Positions 1 through 10,908 of a stretch of DNA of 64,000 bases are shown piece by piece. Each line of letters starts with the position of its first letter. Position 1 is the stretch's first letter. Both the position numbers and the translations under genes were made by a program. Location of the stretch: positions 1-64,000 of the forward strand of contig NZ_JABX01000009.1 in the NCBI RefSeq assembly GCF_001469165.1. The letters are read 5' to 3'. The notes under the pieces are model-generated. The model searched no databases. It saw only the letters and a program-made list of their open reading frames with translations, and had not been told where the DNA came from. The stretch is from Thiohalocapsa sp. ML1. Its GTDB lineage: Bacteria > Pseudomonadota > Gammaproteobacteria > Chromatiales > Chromatiaceae.

Positions 1-148
1 GCGATCTGCGGCGCGGGAGCCGGGCGGTTGGCCGTGCCGAGCCGCCGGGGTAGGCGACCGCGCATGTGCCCTCTGATCAGCCCAGACGCCGCCGACGCGG
101 CATCGAGCCGCGCCGCCGGCGAGCCGGCTGGAAAGCCGGTCAAGCAAG
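1..148. repeat. Intergenic stretch with a family E-like repeat
   Basis: No gene is visible here. The stretch holds the words GCGATCTGCGGCGC, CCCAGACGCCGCCG, CGGCATCGAGCCG and GCCGGCTGGAAAGCCGG in the same order as at about 58.89-59.0 kb, so it looks like a diverged copy of that repeat. It ends just before the stop codon of the reverse-strand acetoacetyl-CoA synthetase gene. Confidence 0.5.
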
Positions 149-2128
<1,980 letters not shown>

Positions 2129-2430
2129 GGCGCGGGGGGGCGAGAGGATTTGGTCACTGTCGCGGGACATTATTGCATCGCGGGGCCGTGGCGCGATCGC
2201 ACTCGCCGCTTGTTGCGCTGCAAGAACACGAGAGGTGGTCATGCGGGTCGCCCCCCGGCGGCACGCTGAGGAGGCCGGCCGACGCGCCGCGACGCAATCC
2301 GCATCGAAGCCTTGCCGCCAACGCCCTATACTGCCGCGTTGTCCGGCTTTCGCAGCCGCTGCGCATCCGCGTCGCCCCGTGCCCCGCGTGCGGGCAAATC
2401 TTTCTCCACAGCAAACGAGGTTCTACCCCA
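2129..2430. other. Divergent intergenic region between aacS and fbp
   Basis: About 300 bases separating two divergent genes, so promoters for both probably lie here. A TATACT hexamer occurs near 2329 on the forward strand but has no good -35 partner. No operator or riboswitch is recognisable. Confidence 0.4.
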
Positions 2431-3447
2431 ATGGATCATCACGGCACCACCATTACCCAGTTCATCAGCGAGGAACAGCGCAAGGCGCCCGGCGCCACCG
2501 GCGAGTTCACGGCGCTGCTGAACGACATCGTTACCGCCTGCAAGATGATCAGCAACCAGGTCAACCACGGCGCGCTGGTGGGTGCGCTCGGCAGCGCCGG
2601 CAGCGAGAACGTGCAGGGCGAGACGCAGAAAAAGCTGGACGTGCTCTCCAACGAGATGTTCATCTCCTGCAACGAGTGGGCCGGCCACCTGGCCGCCATG
2701 GCCTCCGAGGAGATGGACGATGTCTACCAGATCCCGGATCAGTACCCGCGCGGCAAGTACCTGATCACCTTCGACCCGCTCGACGGCTCCTCGAACATCG
2801 ACGTGAATGTGTCCGTCGGCACCATCTTCAGCATCCTGCGCTGCCCGGGCGGCGTGGAGCGGCCGACGGAGCGCGACTTCCTGCAGGCCGGCACGCAGCA
2901 GGTGGCCGCGGGCTATGCCCTCTACGGCCCGTCCACGATGATGGTCCTGACGACCGGCCACGGCGTCAACGGCTTCACGCTGGATCAGAACATCGGCGAG
3001 TTCATCCTGACCCATCCGGACATGACCATCCCGGCGGACACGGCGGAGTTCGCAATCAACGCCTCCAACGGCCGCTTCTGGGAGGCGCCGGTGAAGCGCT
3101 ATGTGGACGAGTGCCTGGCCGGTAAAGAAGGCCCGCGCGAGAAGGACTTCAACATGCGCTGGATCGCCTCCATGGTCGCCGAGGTGCACCGCATCCTGAC
3201 CCGCGGCGGCGTGTTCATGTATCCGATGGACTCGAAGATGGCCACGAAGGGCCTAGGCGGCAAGCTGCGCCTGCTGTACGAGGCCAACCCGATGTCCTTC
3301 ATCGTCGAGCAGGCCGGCGGCGGCTCCATCACCGGTCGCCAGCGCATCATGGACCTGCAGCCCGAGTCCCTGCACCAGCGCGTGCCGGTGATCCTCGGCT
3401 CGCGCAACGAGGTCGAGCGCATCCAGGGCTATCACGCCGACGCCTGA
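2431..3447 (+). CDS. fbp: Fructose-1,6-bisphosphatase, class I
   Basis: Hydrolyses fructose-1,6-bisphosphate to fructose-6-phosphate in gluconeogenesis and, in an autotroph, in the regenerative phase of the Calvin cycle. The 338-residue protein carries the class I metal-binding signature [13 protein letters not shown], followed by VSVGTIFSI, the YPMDSK segment and the substrate region [14 protein letters not shown]. Its length is normal for the family. The ATG at 2431 has an ACGAGG element ten bases upstream; the frame is open further upstream, but that sequence is arginine/proline-rich and unlike the family. A perfect 11-bp-arm hairpin follows the stop codon. The PEP synthase, GAPDH and sugar kinase elsewhere in the window fit an organism with heavy gluconeogenic or Calvin-cycle flux. 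Confidence 0.97.
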   Translation: MDHHGTTITQFISEEQRKAPGATGEFTALLNDIVTACKMISNQVNHGALVGALGSAGSENVQGETQKKLDVLSNEMFISCNEWAGHLAAMASEEMDDVYQIPDQYPRGKYLITFDPLDGSSNIDVNVSVGTIFSILRCPGGVERPTERDFLQAGTQQVAAGYALYGPSTMMVLTTGHGVNGFTLDQNIGEFILTHPDMTIPADTAEFAINASNGRFWEAPVKRYVDECLAGKEGPREKDFNMRWIASMVAEVHRILTRGGVFMYPMDSKMATKGLGGKLRLLYEANPMSFIVEQAGGGSITGRQRIMDLQPESLHQRVPVILGSRNEVERIQGYHADA

Positions 3448-3455
3448 CCCCCTAT

Positions 3456-3478
3456 GGTGCCGGCTGCCAGCCGGCACC
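3456..3478 (+). terminator. GC-rich hairpin after fbp
   Basis: Perfect inverted repeat with 11-bp arms (GGTGCCGGCTG and its complement) around a single C, starting nine bases after the fbp stop. There is no T-tract, so it may be an mRNA-stabilising hairpin or a palindromic repeat rather than a true intrinsic terminator. Confidence 0.45.
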
Positions 3479-3578
3479 GTCGCCGCTCGTCTGCGGCGCT
3501 CGCGCACACGCTACGGGCGGATGGTTGCGATTGGGGGTATGCTCGCGGCGCCCGCAATCGCCCCTGGAGCACCACCCG

Positions 3579-4475
3579 ATGGAGCCGCTGCCCGAGCTGC
3601 TGCACCATGTGCTGAACGTCATCCTGCCGGTGCTGCTCTGCATCGGCGTTGGCGTGCTGTTGGCGCGGATCGACGCGCCTTTCGATCGCAAATCCCTCTC
3701 GAAGCTGGTGCAGACCGTCGGCTATCCGGCGCTCATCGTCTCGCACATCAGCGAAGGACACGTCGCGGTGCAGGCGTTTGCGGTGATGGCCGCCGCGGCG
3801 GCGAGCGCGGTGCTCGCCTTCGTGCTCATCGGCGGTGCCTTTCTGCTGCTGGTGCGGCTGCCTCTGCGGGCCTTCATCGCACCGATGTCGCTGAACAACA
3901 CCGGCAACATCGGCCTGCCGGTGGCGATGCTGGCCTACGGCGACGCCGGCTTGAGCTATGCCTTCGCGTTCATGGTGGTCGTGCTGCTCGGCATCTTCAC
4001 CTACGGCTCCTGGGTGCCGAGAGGGGAGGTGAGCCTGCGCACGGTGCTGACCTCGCCCGTGCTCTATGCCATCGCGATCGCGCTCACGATGCTGGGCCTT
4101 GGTCTGCATCTGCCGCAGCCGTTGGCGCCCGCCTTCGACATCCTGGGCGGGCTTGTGGTGCCGCTGTTGCTGCTGTTGCTTGGGCACACCCTGGCCGGGC
4201 TGGACCGCCGCGGTCTCGGCATCGGTACGCTGCTCGCGTTGTGCCATCTGGCGATTGGGGCCGGCGTCGGCTTCGGCCTGGCTTGGGCCTTCGGCTTTAC
4301 GGGCACTGAGCGTGGCGTGTTTATCCTGATGGCGATGATGCCGGTGTCCGTGGCGACCTATCTCTTCGTGGAGCAGTACCAGCCGGAGCAGGCGCCCAAG
4401 GCCGCCGGCTTCATCATGGCCTCGACGGTGCTGACCTTCGTCGCGCTGCCGGTGGTGATGGCGTTCGGGATCTGA
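3579..4475 (+). CDS. AEC-family (auxin efflux carrier-like) permease
   Basis: A 298-residue inner-membrane transporter of the AEC family; bacterial members export or import organic acids such as malate, but the substrate cannot be read from the sequence. The protein is almost wholly hydrophobic and shows about ten membrane segments in two halves, with the family-typical conserved asparagine region SLNNTGNIGLPV in the first half and MMPVSVATYLFVEQY in the second. The ATG at 3579 has GGAG about ten bases upstream and begins just before the first membrane segment; the open frame further upstream is not family-like. The gene is monocistronic and convergent with the next gene. Confidence 0.85.
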   Translation: MEPLPELLHHVLNVILPVLLCIGVGVLLARIDAPFDRKSLSKLVQTVGYPALIVSHISEGHVAVQAFAVMAAAAASAVLAFVLIGGAFLLLVRLPLRAFIAPMSLNNTGNIGLPVAMLAYGDAGLSYAFAFMVVVLLGIFTYGSWVPRGEVSLRTVLTSPVLYAIAIALTMLGLGLHLPQPLAPAFDILGGLVVPLLLLLLGHTLAGLDRRGLGIGTLLALCHLAIGAGVGFGLAWAFGFTGTERGVFILMAMMPVSVATYLFVEQYQPEQAPKAAGFIMASTVLTFVALPVVMAFGI

Positions 4476-4491
4476 CACTCCTGCCGCGGGC

Positions 4492-5343
4492 TCAGGCCTC
4501 CGAGGCCGCATGCTCGGGCGCGGCTTCCTCCGGCGACCGGCGCCACATCTCCCAGGGCCTGCCCATGACGCCAATCAGCGCCCGGCTGTAGGCCAGGGCG
4601 GTGACGAAGGTGAAGCCCACCAGCGTCGTGTAGCCGACCCACAGCATCACGGATTGGGTTGGATCGTTCCCGAAGCGGGCGCCGTTCTGCACCGCCCAGA
4701 TGGCGATGGCCTGGCCCGTGGCGAAGACCTCGGTCACGTGCTGGAACAGCCCGCAAGCCGCCTCCGGCACCCGCAGGTTGTAGGTGACCACCTCCTGCCA
4801 ACGCATGCCGGTGAAGTCCTCCGGCGGATACCAGGCGAGGGACATCAGCGCCTCGGCCCAGAGCAGGAGCAGGCTGATCCACACCGCCCACTGGCGGGCC
4901 ACCGCGAAGCGATACTCGGCCCGCACCTCGTTGCCCATCGCGCGCGCGAGTCGGGGGATCAGGAGCGCGAGCAGGAGCAGGTCCGCAAACAGCACGGACC
5001 ACTGCTGCGGCGCGAAGGTGAGCGCGCTCGCGAGCAGCACCACCGCGAGCAGCACCGCGACGATGACATCGCGCAGCGTCAGCAACAGGCCGTTGTACAG
5101 CACGGGATAGAGCCGTCCGTCTTGGCGCACGGTTTCGTTCAACAGCGCCCGGCGCAACAGATGCGTCTGCTCGCTGCCAGCGATGAAGATGACGCCGCCG
5201 AGCAGCGCGAGCACCATCGCGCTCAGGATGCAGCCGGCGCGGTGGGCGTTCAGCACCCAGACCACAAGGGTCAGCCAGACAATGGACATGGTCAGCAGCC
5301 GCATGATGACCGCGTAGGCGATGAGGCGGCTCGGTCTCGGCAT
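4492..5343 (-). CDS. Multi-pass membrane protein of unknown function
   Basis: I do not recognise the family. With the ATG at 5343, preceded by AGGGG at good spacing, the protein is 283 residues and starts a few residues before its first membrane helix. At least five hydrophobic segments are visible in the first two thirds, for example IVWLTLVVWVLNA, MVLALLGGVIFIAG and VIVAVLLAVVLLASALTF. The final stretch is acidic and alanine-rich (SPEEAAPEHAASEA). An alternative ATG at 5430 would add a 29-residue polar leader. It faces the AEC permease, with 16 bases between the two stop codons. Confidence 0.7.
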   Translation of the reverse strand: MPRPSRLIAYAVIMRLLTMSIVWLTLVVWVLNAHRAGCILSAMVLALLGGVIFIAGSEQTHLLRRALLNETVRQDGRLYPVLYNGLLLTLRDVIVAVLLAVVLLASALTFAPQQWSVLFADLLLLALLIPRLARAMGNEVRAEYRFAVARQWAVWISLLLLWAEALMSLAWYPPEDFTGMRWQEVVTYNLRVPEAACGLFQHVTEVFATGQAIAIWAVQNGARFGNDPTQSVMLWVGYTTLVGFTFVTALAYSRALIGVMGRPWEMWRRSPEEAAPEHAASEA

Positions 5344-5512
5344 GGCGGCTTTCCCCTGTTGTGCGGCGCGCGAGGGCGCTTTCGTGCGGTTCGCGGCCGT
5401 TGCTGTGCTGTTTTTCTCGATTCTAGCCATCCGCCGGCTCGACAAATGCGACCCAGTTGGCTGCTCCCGCAAGCCGCTGCCGGGCGATGCGCGAGCGAGC
5501 CGCCGGCGGGTT

Positions 5513-5674
5513 AGGCGATTTGCCGGAAACAAACATACCGAATGGCGCAGGATTCTCGTCCGCCTTCGCGAAGCGGCAGCGTGCGCATAGTCGTTCTATG
5601 TGCGCGTTGCCGCGACAAAGAAGGCGGGCGAGCAGACAAGCCAGGCGGTATGTTTGGTGACAGAAATCGCCTTA
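5513..5674. repeat. Family A MITE-like element, full copy
   Basis: The left end TTAGGCGATTTGCCGG... with ...AAACATACCG returns inverted at the right end as CGGTATGTTTGG...AAATCGCCTTA, giving imperfect terminal inverted repeats of about 27 bp around a body of about 105 bp. Inside is a stem-loop at 5573-5613 with 18-bp arms; its three mismatches would all be G-U pairs in RNA. The left end, body and hairpin recur at 32763-32866. The terminal TAA is at the same time the stop codon of the reverse-strand GGDEF gene. No transposase is encoded, so it would be a non-autonomous element. Confidence 0.8.
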
Positions 5675-6973
5675 GTCCCGCAGGTCGTCGGGATCGAGCA
5701 TGGCCGCGACCAGGCTCAGGTCCGCGCCGCCGTGGTCCGCATCGCCCCCGGGGGCGCTCTTGCCCGGCATGCCGACGTTCGGCGGCGGGAAGACGCAGTT
5801 GCCGCCGCTGCGCTTGGCCTCGAACAACGCCACATCCGCCTGGGACATTAGCGTCGCCTGGGTGTCGCCGCGGTGATTCAGCGCGGCGACGCCGGCCGAG
5901 CAGGTCATGGGGGCGGCGATGTCCGGCTGCTCGCCGCGGTCGAGGTTGGCCACCGCGGCACGGATGGACTCGGCCATCGCCGAGGCTTGGCCCTGGGGCG
6001 TTTCGGGCAGCAACAGCGCGAACTCATCATCGCCGTAGCGGGCGAAGGTGTCGTTGCTGCGCGAGCAGGACTCGACGATCTCGGCCACCGCCAGCAGCGC
6101 CGCATCGCCGGCGCCGCGGCCGTAGCTGTCGTTGATGGCGCCCAAATGATCGATGTCCAGCAGGATCACGCTGAGCGGCAGCCGGTTCGGCTTGTGGAAC
6201 TGGAGCTCCACCTCGAGCCGCACCGTGAAGGCGCGGCGGTTGTAGGTGCCGGTCAGGCTGTCGCGGTCGCCCAAGTTGCTGAGCCTGCGGCTGACCCGCG
6301 AGTGGTCCGTTTCGGCGCGCATGAAGTCCAGGAGCGGAAAGCACAGCGCCTGCGCCAGCGCACAGACCAGGTTCACCAAGAGCGCCGTGTAGACGAGCTG
6401 CTCCAGGAACCCATGCGGCACCTCGGACGGCGCGACGCTGGCGTACAGGAGCACCGCCGTGCGCGCAATGAACACGGCTCCGATGATGGTGTTCGCGCCG
6501 ATGATGGCATGCACCACACTGCCGCGCGGGTAGCTGTAGCGGCTGAAGATCCAGGCCGTGCCCAGATACATCGCACCGTTTAGGCTGGAGGTGAGCGCAC
6601 CCGGAATGGTCGGGTCGTGCATGGTCTGCGCGAGCACGAAAAACAGCGTCACGACGATGGGCGAGGTGACGATGAGAGCAAAGCCGATGCCGGGCAGGCG
6701 CAGGAAGTCCAGCGACGCGCAGATCAGCATCACCGGCAGCAGCAGCAGGAATAGGTTCGACAGCGGCACCGTAATCCAGTTGACGCCGATCACGTGCTCG
6801 GCCAGCGTCAGCGCCCAGCCGGCGGCGAAGGCCAGATTGCCGAGGGCGAGCCAAGCGTAGGCGTGCTCGTGGCGGATGCGGTGCGCCAATGCCATGAACA
6901 GGCCGGTGACCACGAACACACCGACGGCCGTCAGCATCAGCGTTTTCGGGTCGATGACGGAAAAGGGGTACAT
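5672..6973 (-). CDS. Membrane-anchored GGDEF protein with variant GDDEF motif
   Basis: A putative diguanylate cyclase (two GTP to cyclic di-GMP). The first 200 or so residues form six or seven membrane helices; the C-terminal GGDEF domain starts near SNLGDRDSLTGTYNRR and includes ILLDIDHLGAINDSYG. The signature reads RYGDDEF, so the second glycine of the active-site motif is Asp; cyclase activity is uncertain. No RxxD inhibitory site is evident just before it. The ATG at 6973 gives 433 residues and begins just before the first helix; an upstream in-frame start at 7021 is possible. The last residues and the TAA stop coincide with the end of a family A repeat. Confidence 0.85.
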   Translation of the reverse strand: MYPFSVIDPKTLMLTAVGVFVVTGLFMALAHRIRHEHAYAWLALGNLAFAAGWALTLAEHVIGVNWITVPLSNLFLLLLPVMLICASLDFLRLPGIGFALIVTSPIVVTLFFVLAQTMHDPTIPGALTSSLNGAMYLGTAWIFSRYSYPRGSVVHAIIGANTIIGAVFIARTAVLLYASVAPSEVPHGFLEQLVYTALLVNLVCALAQALCFPLLDFMRAETDHSRVSRRLSNLGDRDSLTGTYNRRAFTVRLEVELQFHKPNRLPLSVILLDIDHLGAINDSYGRGAGDAALLAVAEIVESCSRSNDTFARYGDDEFALLLPETPQGQASAMAESIRAAVANLDRGEQPDIAAPMTCSAGVAALNHRGDTQATLMSQADVALFEAKRSGGNCVFPPPNVGMPGKSAPGGDADHGGADLSLVAAMLDPDDLRD

Positions 6974-7273
6974 GCGTCCGACGCTCGTCCTATGATGGCG
7001 TGGCCCCGTCTCTTGCCGCACACACCGGAATCATCCGGCGCGCCGGTGGGGCTCACCCGCGGCTACCGCCGCAACCCTATGTGACTGCCGTAAACCTGGG
7101 CGCGCCCCGTCCCGGGCGGACGTTCTGCTCGTCATCTGCGGCGGTCGCTGTCATCAAGCCCCGGAGGCTCACCGCCTCGTCCGAGGCTCTTGTTGATTAT
7201 TCTGATGATCGGCCGGTATGGGCGTTTCCGCCGCCGTCGCCAGGCTCCTGCCAGCATGCAGCGAAGTCCAGTG
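6974..7273. other. Intergenic, no feature seen
   Basis: Upstream region of the reverse-strand GGDEF gene and downstream region of the next reverse-strand gene. No convincing hairpin, RNA gene or conserved frame was found. Confidence 0.4.
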
Positions 7274-8437
7274 TCATTTTGCGCGCAGGTTCACGATATT
7301 GTCGAACAGATAGAACCGGCTCGCGAGGATGGGCTGATCCAGCATGCGTACCTCCATCTGCAGCGTCACGCCGTGCTTGCTGATGCCCGTGAGCTTGCCG
7401 ACGTGCCGGCCGCCCTTGACATCGGTGACCACCACATCGCGCTCGAGCAGGGACTGATAGACCGCCATGGGCGTAGCGGGCGCGGGCGCCGATGCCGTTG
7501 CGTCGGCGCCGCGAGCATTGTCCGCCGGCGGCACCGGCATCTCCAGCGGCGGGGCCGCGTCGGGTTGCTGTGGCCGAGTTGGCGCCCGCGCGGGCTCGGG
7601 CTCCGGTTGGGCCGAGGCGTTGGCATGGGTGCTCGGTGCCGGAATGCGGGTGCCGGGTTGCTCGGGCGTCTCGCCCAGCCACCAGAACACGATTGGTTGA
7701 TCCTCCGCCGGCAACGGTGTCCGCGCCTGCGGTGTCCGCTCCGGGGTCGCGCGGGCTGCTGTTGCTGCCGCGCTCGCCGTGGCCGCGTCTGACAGCGCGG
7801 TGGGCGGGGCGTCGCGCGCAGCCGCGATCTGCGGGCGCAGCGTCAGGTTCGCTCGTACAGCCCAGGCCCCCGCCAGCAGCGCGAACACCAGGGCCAGCAC
7901 CGTCAGCCTCCGCCCGCCCGCGTTGCGGAGCACGTGGCGGCGCCAGCCGAGCACCAGCGCGAGCGCCAACAGGCTCTCGGAGCCTGTCAGCAGCCAGCTT
8001 GTCACCGAGCCCGGCGCGAAGTGCGCCTGTATCTCCAGATAGCCCGCGTAGCTCAGCGCAAAGATGCCGAGGATGCCGAGGAGCTGCCGATAGGGGTGCC
8101 GAAATGGATGCTTGGACGTGCGGCCGGCCCCGGCGACCGGGGGGAGCGTCGGCAGGGCTGCCGGGCGGGCGGCAAAGGCCTCGCGGGGCAGTTGCTCAAG
8201 CTCTGCCGCGACCGTGGCGATGGCCACCGCCGCATCGATATCGTCCGCCTGCGCCGCCGTCTGCGCCAGACTGTTGGTGATGGCGATGATCTGGGCATGA
8301 TCAAGCGGCGACTCGCGGCCGTCGCGCACCGCCTCCAGCGCCCGCAGCAGCGGCGTCATCAACACCGCCACGTCTTCGGGGCTCTGTTGCTCGATCCGGC
8401 TCAATTCGCCCAGGATTGCGGCGATGGATAAGGACAT
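7274..8437 (-). CDS. Membrane protein of unknown function with C-terminal beta-rich domain
   Basis: Unrecognised 387-residue protein. Residues 1-100 look like a soluble helical domain (MSLSIAAILGELSRIEQQSP...). Two to three membrane segments follow (LLGILGIFALSYAGYLEI, SWLLTGSESLLALALVLGW and LTVLALVFALLAGAWAV). After them comes a long Pro/Ala/Thr-rich linker of about 130 residues. The C-terminal 60 residues (VYQSLLERDVVVTDVKGG...LTGISKHGVTLQMEV) look like a small beta-barrel of the SH3 or LSm kind. The ATG at 8437 is preferred because the frame upstream is arginine-rich and lacks a ribosome binding site. A role at the envelope is all that can be inferred. Confidence 0.75.
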   Translation of the reverse strand: MSLSIAAILGELSRIEQQSPEDVAVLMTPLLRALEAVRDGRESPLDHAQIIAITNSLAQTAAQADDIDAAVAIATVAAELEQLPREAFAARPAALPTLPPVAGAGRTSKHPFRHPYRQLLGILGIFALSYAGYLEIQAHFAPGSVTSWLLTGSESLLALALVLGWRRHVLRNAGGRRLTVLALVFALLAGAWAVRANLTLRPQIAAARDAPPTALSDAATASAAATAARATPERTPQARTPLPAEDQPIVFWWLGETPEQPGTRIPAPSTHANASAQPEPEPARAPTRPQQPDAAPPLEMPVPPADNARGADATASAPAPATPMAVYQSLLERDVVVTDVKGGRHVGKLTGISKHGVTLQMEVRMLDQPILASRFYLFDNIVNLRAK

Positions 8438-8784
8438 GTGCGTGCGTCGATGCAAATCTGTTCGTGCGTCAACGGGCCGCGGAGCCCGACCCCTGGCGTG
8501 GCCATCGTCATCCTCTCGCCGCAAAGGCCGTCCCGTTCACGACCCGGGCCGAGAAGGGAGCAAGCGGAGGCCGCCCCGCGGGTTGCGTGCGGACTTACCG
8601 GGCCGCGATTGCCAGTCAATCAGCGTTTGCCAAGGTCTAGCGCAGAATAATACGCATGATCCGGCGCTCAGGCCCGGCTGCGGCCTAGGCCGGGTGCCGC
8701 GACTCATCGTGCCGTCGTGTTGGCCCACCGGCGCCGCGCCGCTAGACTGCCGAGGCGCCCACTGCCACAGGAGCCGCCGCCCCC
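8438..8784. other. Divergent intergenic region upstream of queC
   Basis: About 350 bases between divergent genes. I see no preQ1 riboswitch-like pseudoknot with the usual A-rich tail, nor any other recognisable element. Short open frames here are arginine-rich shadows. Confidence 0.35.
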
Positions 8785-9483
8785 ATGTCCGACGCCACCG
8801 CCCGCATCGCCGTCGTCCTTCTGTCCGGTGGCCTAGACTCCGCCACGGTCATGGCCATGGCACGACAGCAGGGCCTGCACTGCCATGCGCTCAGCGTCGA
8901 CTATGGGCAGCGGCACCGTGCCGAGCTCGCCGCCGCCCGCGACGTTGCGGCGCAGCTCGGCGCCGTCGCGCACACCGTTGTGCCCGTGGACCTCACCGTC
9001 ATCGGCGGCTCCGCGCTCACCGATCCGGCCATCGCCGTGCCGGAGGCACCGAGCAGCGGCATCCCGGCCACCTACGTGCCCGCGCGCAACACGCTGCTCC
9101 TAGCGCTGGCGCTCGGCACCGCCGAGGTCGTCGGTGCCGGCGACATCTTCATCGGCGTCAACGCCGTCGATTACTCCGGCTACCCCGATTGCCGGCCGGC
9201 CTTCATCGAGGCCTTTCGCGCGCTTGCCCGGGTCGCTACCAAGGCCGGCGTCGAGGGGCGGGCACCGGCGATACACGCGCCGCTCATCGATCTCAGCAAG
9301 GCCGACATCATCCGCCGCGGCATCGAGCTTGGTGTTGACTATAGCCTGACCGTGTCCTGTTACCAAGCCGACGCACACGGCCGCGCCTGCGCCCGCTGCG
9401 ATTCCTGCCTGCTCCGTGCCGAGGGCTTTCGCGCCGCCGGTATCCCGGACCCCACTCGCTACGCCGACGCACCGCCACGCTGA
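8785..9483 (+). CDS. queC: 7-cyano-7-deazaguanine synthase QueC
   Basis: Converts 7-carboxy-7-deazaguanine to preQ0 with ATP and ammonia, a cytosolic step in queuosine biosynthesis. The 232-residue protein has the PP-loop ATPase motif [11 protein letters not shown] near residue 15, the [10 protein letters not shown] motif near residue 95 and the C-terminal zinc-binding cysteines CYQAD...[14 protein letters not shown]. Its length is normal. No other queuosine gene is adjacent. It lies 150 bases upstream of a tRNA-Lys gene, which is not itself a queuosine-modified tRNA, so the proximity is probably incidental. Confidence 0.96.
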   Translation: MSDATARIAVVLLSGGLDSATVMAMARQQGLHCHALSVDYGQRHRAELAAARDVAAQLGAVAHTVVPVDLTVIGGSALTDPAIAVPEAPSSGIPATYVPARNTLLLALALGTAEVVGAGDIFIGVNAVDYSGYPDCRPAFIEAFRALARVATKAGVEGRAPAIHAPLIDLSKADIIRRGIELGVDYSLTVSCYQADAHGRACARCDSCLLRAEGFRAAGIPDPTRYADAPPR

Positions 9484-9631
9484 CCCGCCACGCTGACCCG
9501 ACACGCCAACGCCGCCGCGCGAGCAGAAATCCGATCCGCGCCTTCTCAGCCGGCGCCGCAGCGGCTATCATAATAGGCTGCGCACCGCTCGCCGCCCCAG
9601 CGGCAGTCCAAGCGGGCAGTCCAAGCGCACC

Positions 9632-9707
9632 GCGCCCTTAGCTCAGTTGGTAGAGCATCTGACTTTTAATCAGGTGGTCGTGCGTTCGAGTCGCACAGGG
9701 CGCACCA
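9632..9707 (+). tRNA. tRNA-Lys (anticodon TTT)
   Basis: A 76-base cloverleaf: acceptor stem GCGCCCT pairs with AGGGCGC, D-arm GCTCAGTTGGTAGAGC, seven-base anticodon loop CTTTTAA with anticodon TTT, T-arm TGCGTTCGAGTCGCA, discriminator A and an encoded CCA. It marks the left border of a defence-rich accessory region, and tRNA genes are common integration sites. No integrase gene and no repeated 3' end of this tRNA were seen within the window. Confidence 0.97.
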
Positions 9708-9713
9708 TAAATC

Positions 9714-9754
9714 AGGGGGTTAGCGGAATCTCCGACTAGCCCCTTCTGCTTTTC
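9714..9754 (+). terminator. Rho-independent terminator of tRNA-Lys
   Basis: Stem at 9716-9743: GGGGTTAG-CGGA pairs with TCCGACTAGCCCC (one bulged A, one G-U pair, loop ATC), followed by the T-rich stretch TTCTGCTTTT. It starts nine bases after the tRNA CCA end. Confidence 0.8.
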
Positions 9755-10034
9755 CGGCTCTTTCGTCCCCGCTCTGTCCCCGGTTTGGCAGGGGGCTAGG
9801 CGAAGGATGCCGACCCTGTGCCGACCGCCGGTCGGGGGCTCGTCAGCCAGGGCGTGGCCCGATGCCTGTTACACGACTCGGGAGCCTATAGGCGGAAATC
9901 GCTCTCAGCATTCCCTGTTCCATTACATTTGGTCTATGGAGCACAGGTCGTTGACCGGTGATCAGGCCGGTTGGTGGTGGCAACGGGCAGCAGGTGGATC
10001 GGTACCGGGTCGGCGCTGGCGTTATCATCTCGCC

Positions 10035-10451
10035 ATGTCTCGCGTCCTAGTCCTTCTCGCGGCCATCGTGCCGACGCTCGCCAGCGCCGAAACCCTGATC
10101 GGGCACGCGGATCATGTACGCGACGGCGACACCCTCGTGGTGTCTGGTGTGCCGATCCGGCTTCAAGGATTAGCGGCGCCAGAGCTCGGCCAGACGTGGG
10201 GCCGCGCCTCACGCGACGCGATGCAGCGCATCGTTGCCGGTGAACGGCTCCTCTGCGGTCTGAACGGGGAACGGTCCTACGACCGCAGCATCGGGGTCTG
10301 CCGTCTCGATGACGGGAGGGACATCGCAGCCATCCTCGTCAGTGAGGGGATCGGGCGGGATTGCCCGCGATACAGCGACGGGCGGTATGCCGACGACGAA
10401 ACCGATCGGTCGCGCAACCTACTGTTGCCTCGATACTGTCGCCCGCACTGA
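10035..10451 (+). CDS. Exported thermonuclease-like (SNase) protein
   Basis: A 138-residue protein with a signal peptide (MSRVLVLLAAIVPTLASA then ETLIGH) and a short staphylococcal-nuclease-like fold, so it probably acts on nucleic acid in the periplasm or outside the cell. Visible motifs are HVRDGDTLVVSG, IRLQGLAAPELGQTWG with the expected Arg and Glu, and YDRSIGVC in the position of the second catalytic Arg. It is shorter than many SNase homologues, ending soon after the second half of the barrel. The ATG at 10035 is chosen because it starts the signal peptide; the upstream open frame has no such feature. It stands alone between the tRNA and a forward terminator. Confidence 0.8.
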   Translation: MSRVLVLLAAIVPTLASAETLIGHADHVRDGDTLVVSGVPIRLQGLAAPELGQTWGRASRDAMQRIVAGERLLCGLNGERSYDRSIGVCRLDDGRDIAAILVSEGIGRDCPRYSDGRYADDETDRSRNLLLPRYCRPH

Positions 10452-10857
10452 AAGTGCCAACATCCCTTGAAGGCGAAGGGCGATGTCGGGGGCGTGTCCT
10501 TGGCACAAGATCGAAAGTGCGCCCGGCGGGCTGATACGGCGGCGGGCGAGAGGCGCGATTCGAGAGAGACCCCGCGTTGCTGCCGGTCTCGCAGCGGAAC
10601 AACATGCGACCCTGAATGCCGAGCTGGGCGTCAGGGGGATGCGCTCGGGCACTGCGTGAACCGCGTGCAGCCGACCAGGCTCGGGCGGATGCACCCGCGG
10701 GGCGGGCTGTAAGGCCGCACTGCGAGGTATCTGGCAGCGGTTGGGAGCCCGGTTGGCGTCCGAGGGCGAAAATCCCGCGCTCATCGCACAGTTGGCGAAT
10801 TTTGGGCTCGCTGGTTGATGTCTAGGGCAAGATGCCCTAACCTCGTTAGCAACACGG
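10452..10857. other. Intergenic, possible gene remnant
   Basis: No complete gene. The segment just before the terminator can be read on the forward strand (about 10735-10818) as ...RLGARLASEGENPALIAQLANFGLAG and a stop, which has protein-like composition but no start codon nearby, so it may be the tail of a decayed gene. Confidence 0.3.
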
Positions 10858-10908
10858 CCCCTCCCGGTCAAGCCGCTTCGGCGGGGAGATCGCGGAGGGG
10901 TTTTTTTT
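10858..10908 (+). terminator. Strong intrinsic terminator
   Basis: CCCCTCC at 10858-10864 pairs with GGAGGGG at 10894-10900 around an inner CCGCTTCGGCGG hairpin, followed directly by eight T residues on the forward strand. There is no intact forward gene immediately upstream; it may serve the decayed frame before it or an unannotated small RNA. Confidence 0.8.

Noticed and set aside
8640-8784. preQ1 riboswitch upstream of queC
   Set aside because: No compact pseudoknot with A-rich tail is visible, and queC here is not preceded by any conserved leader.
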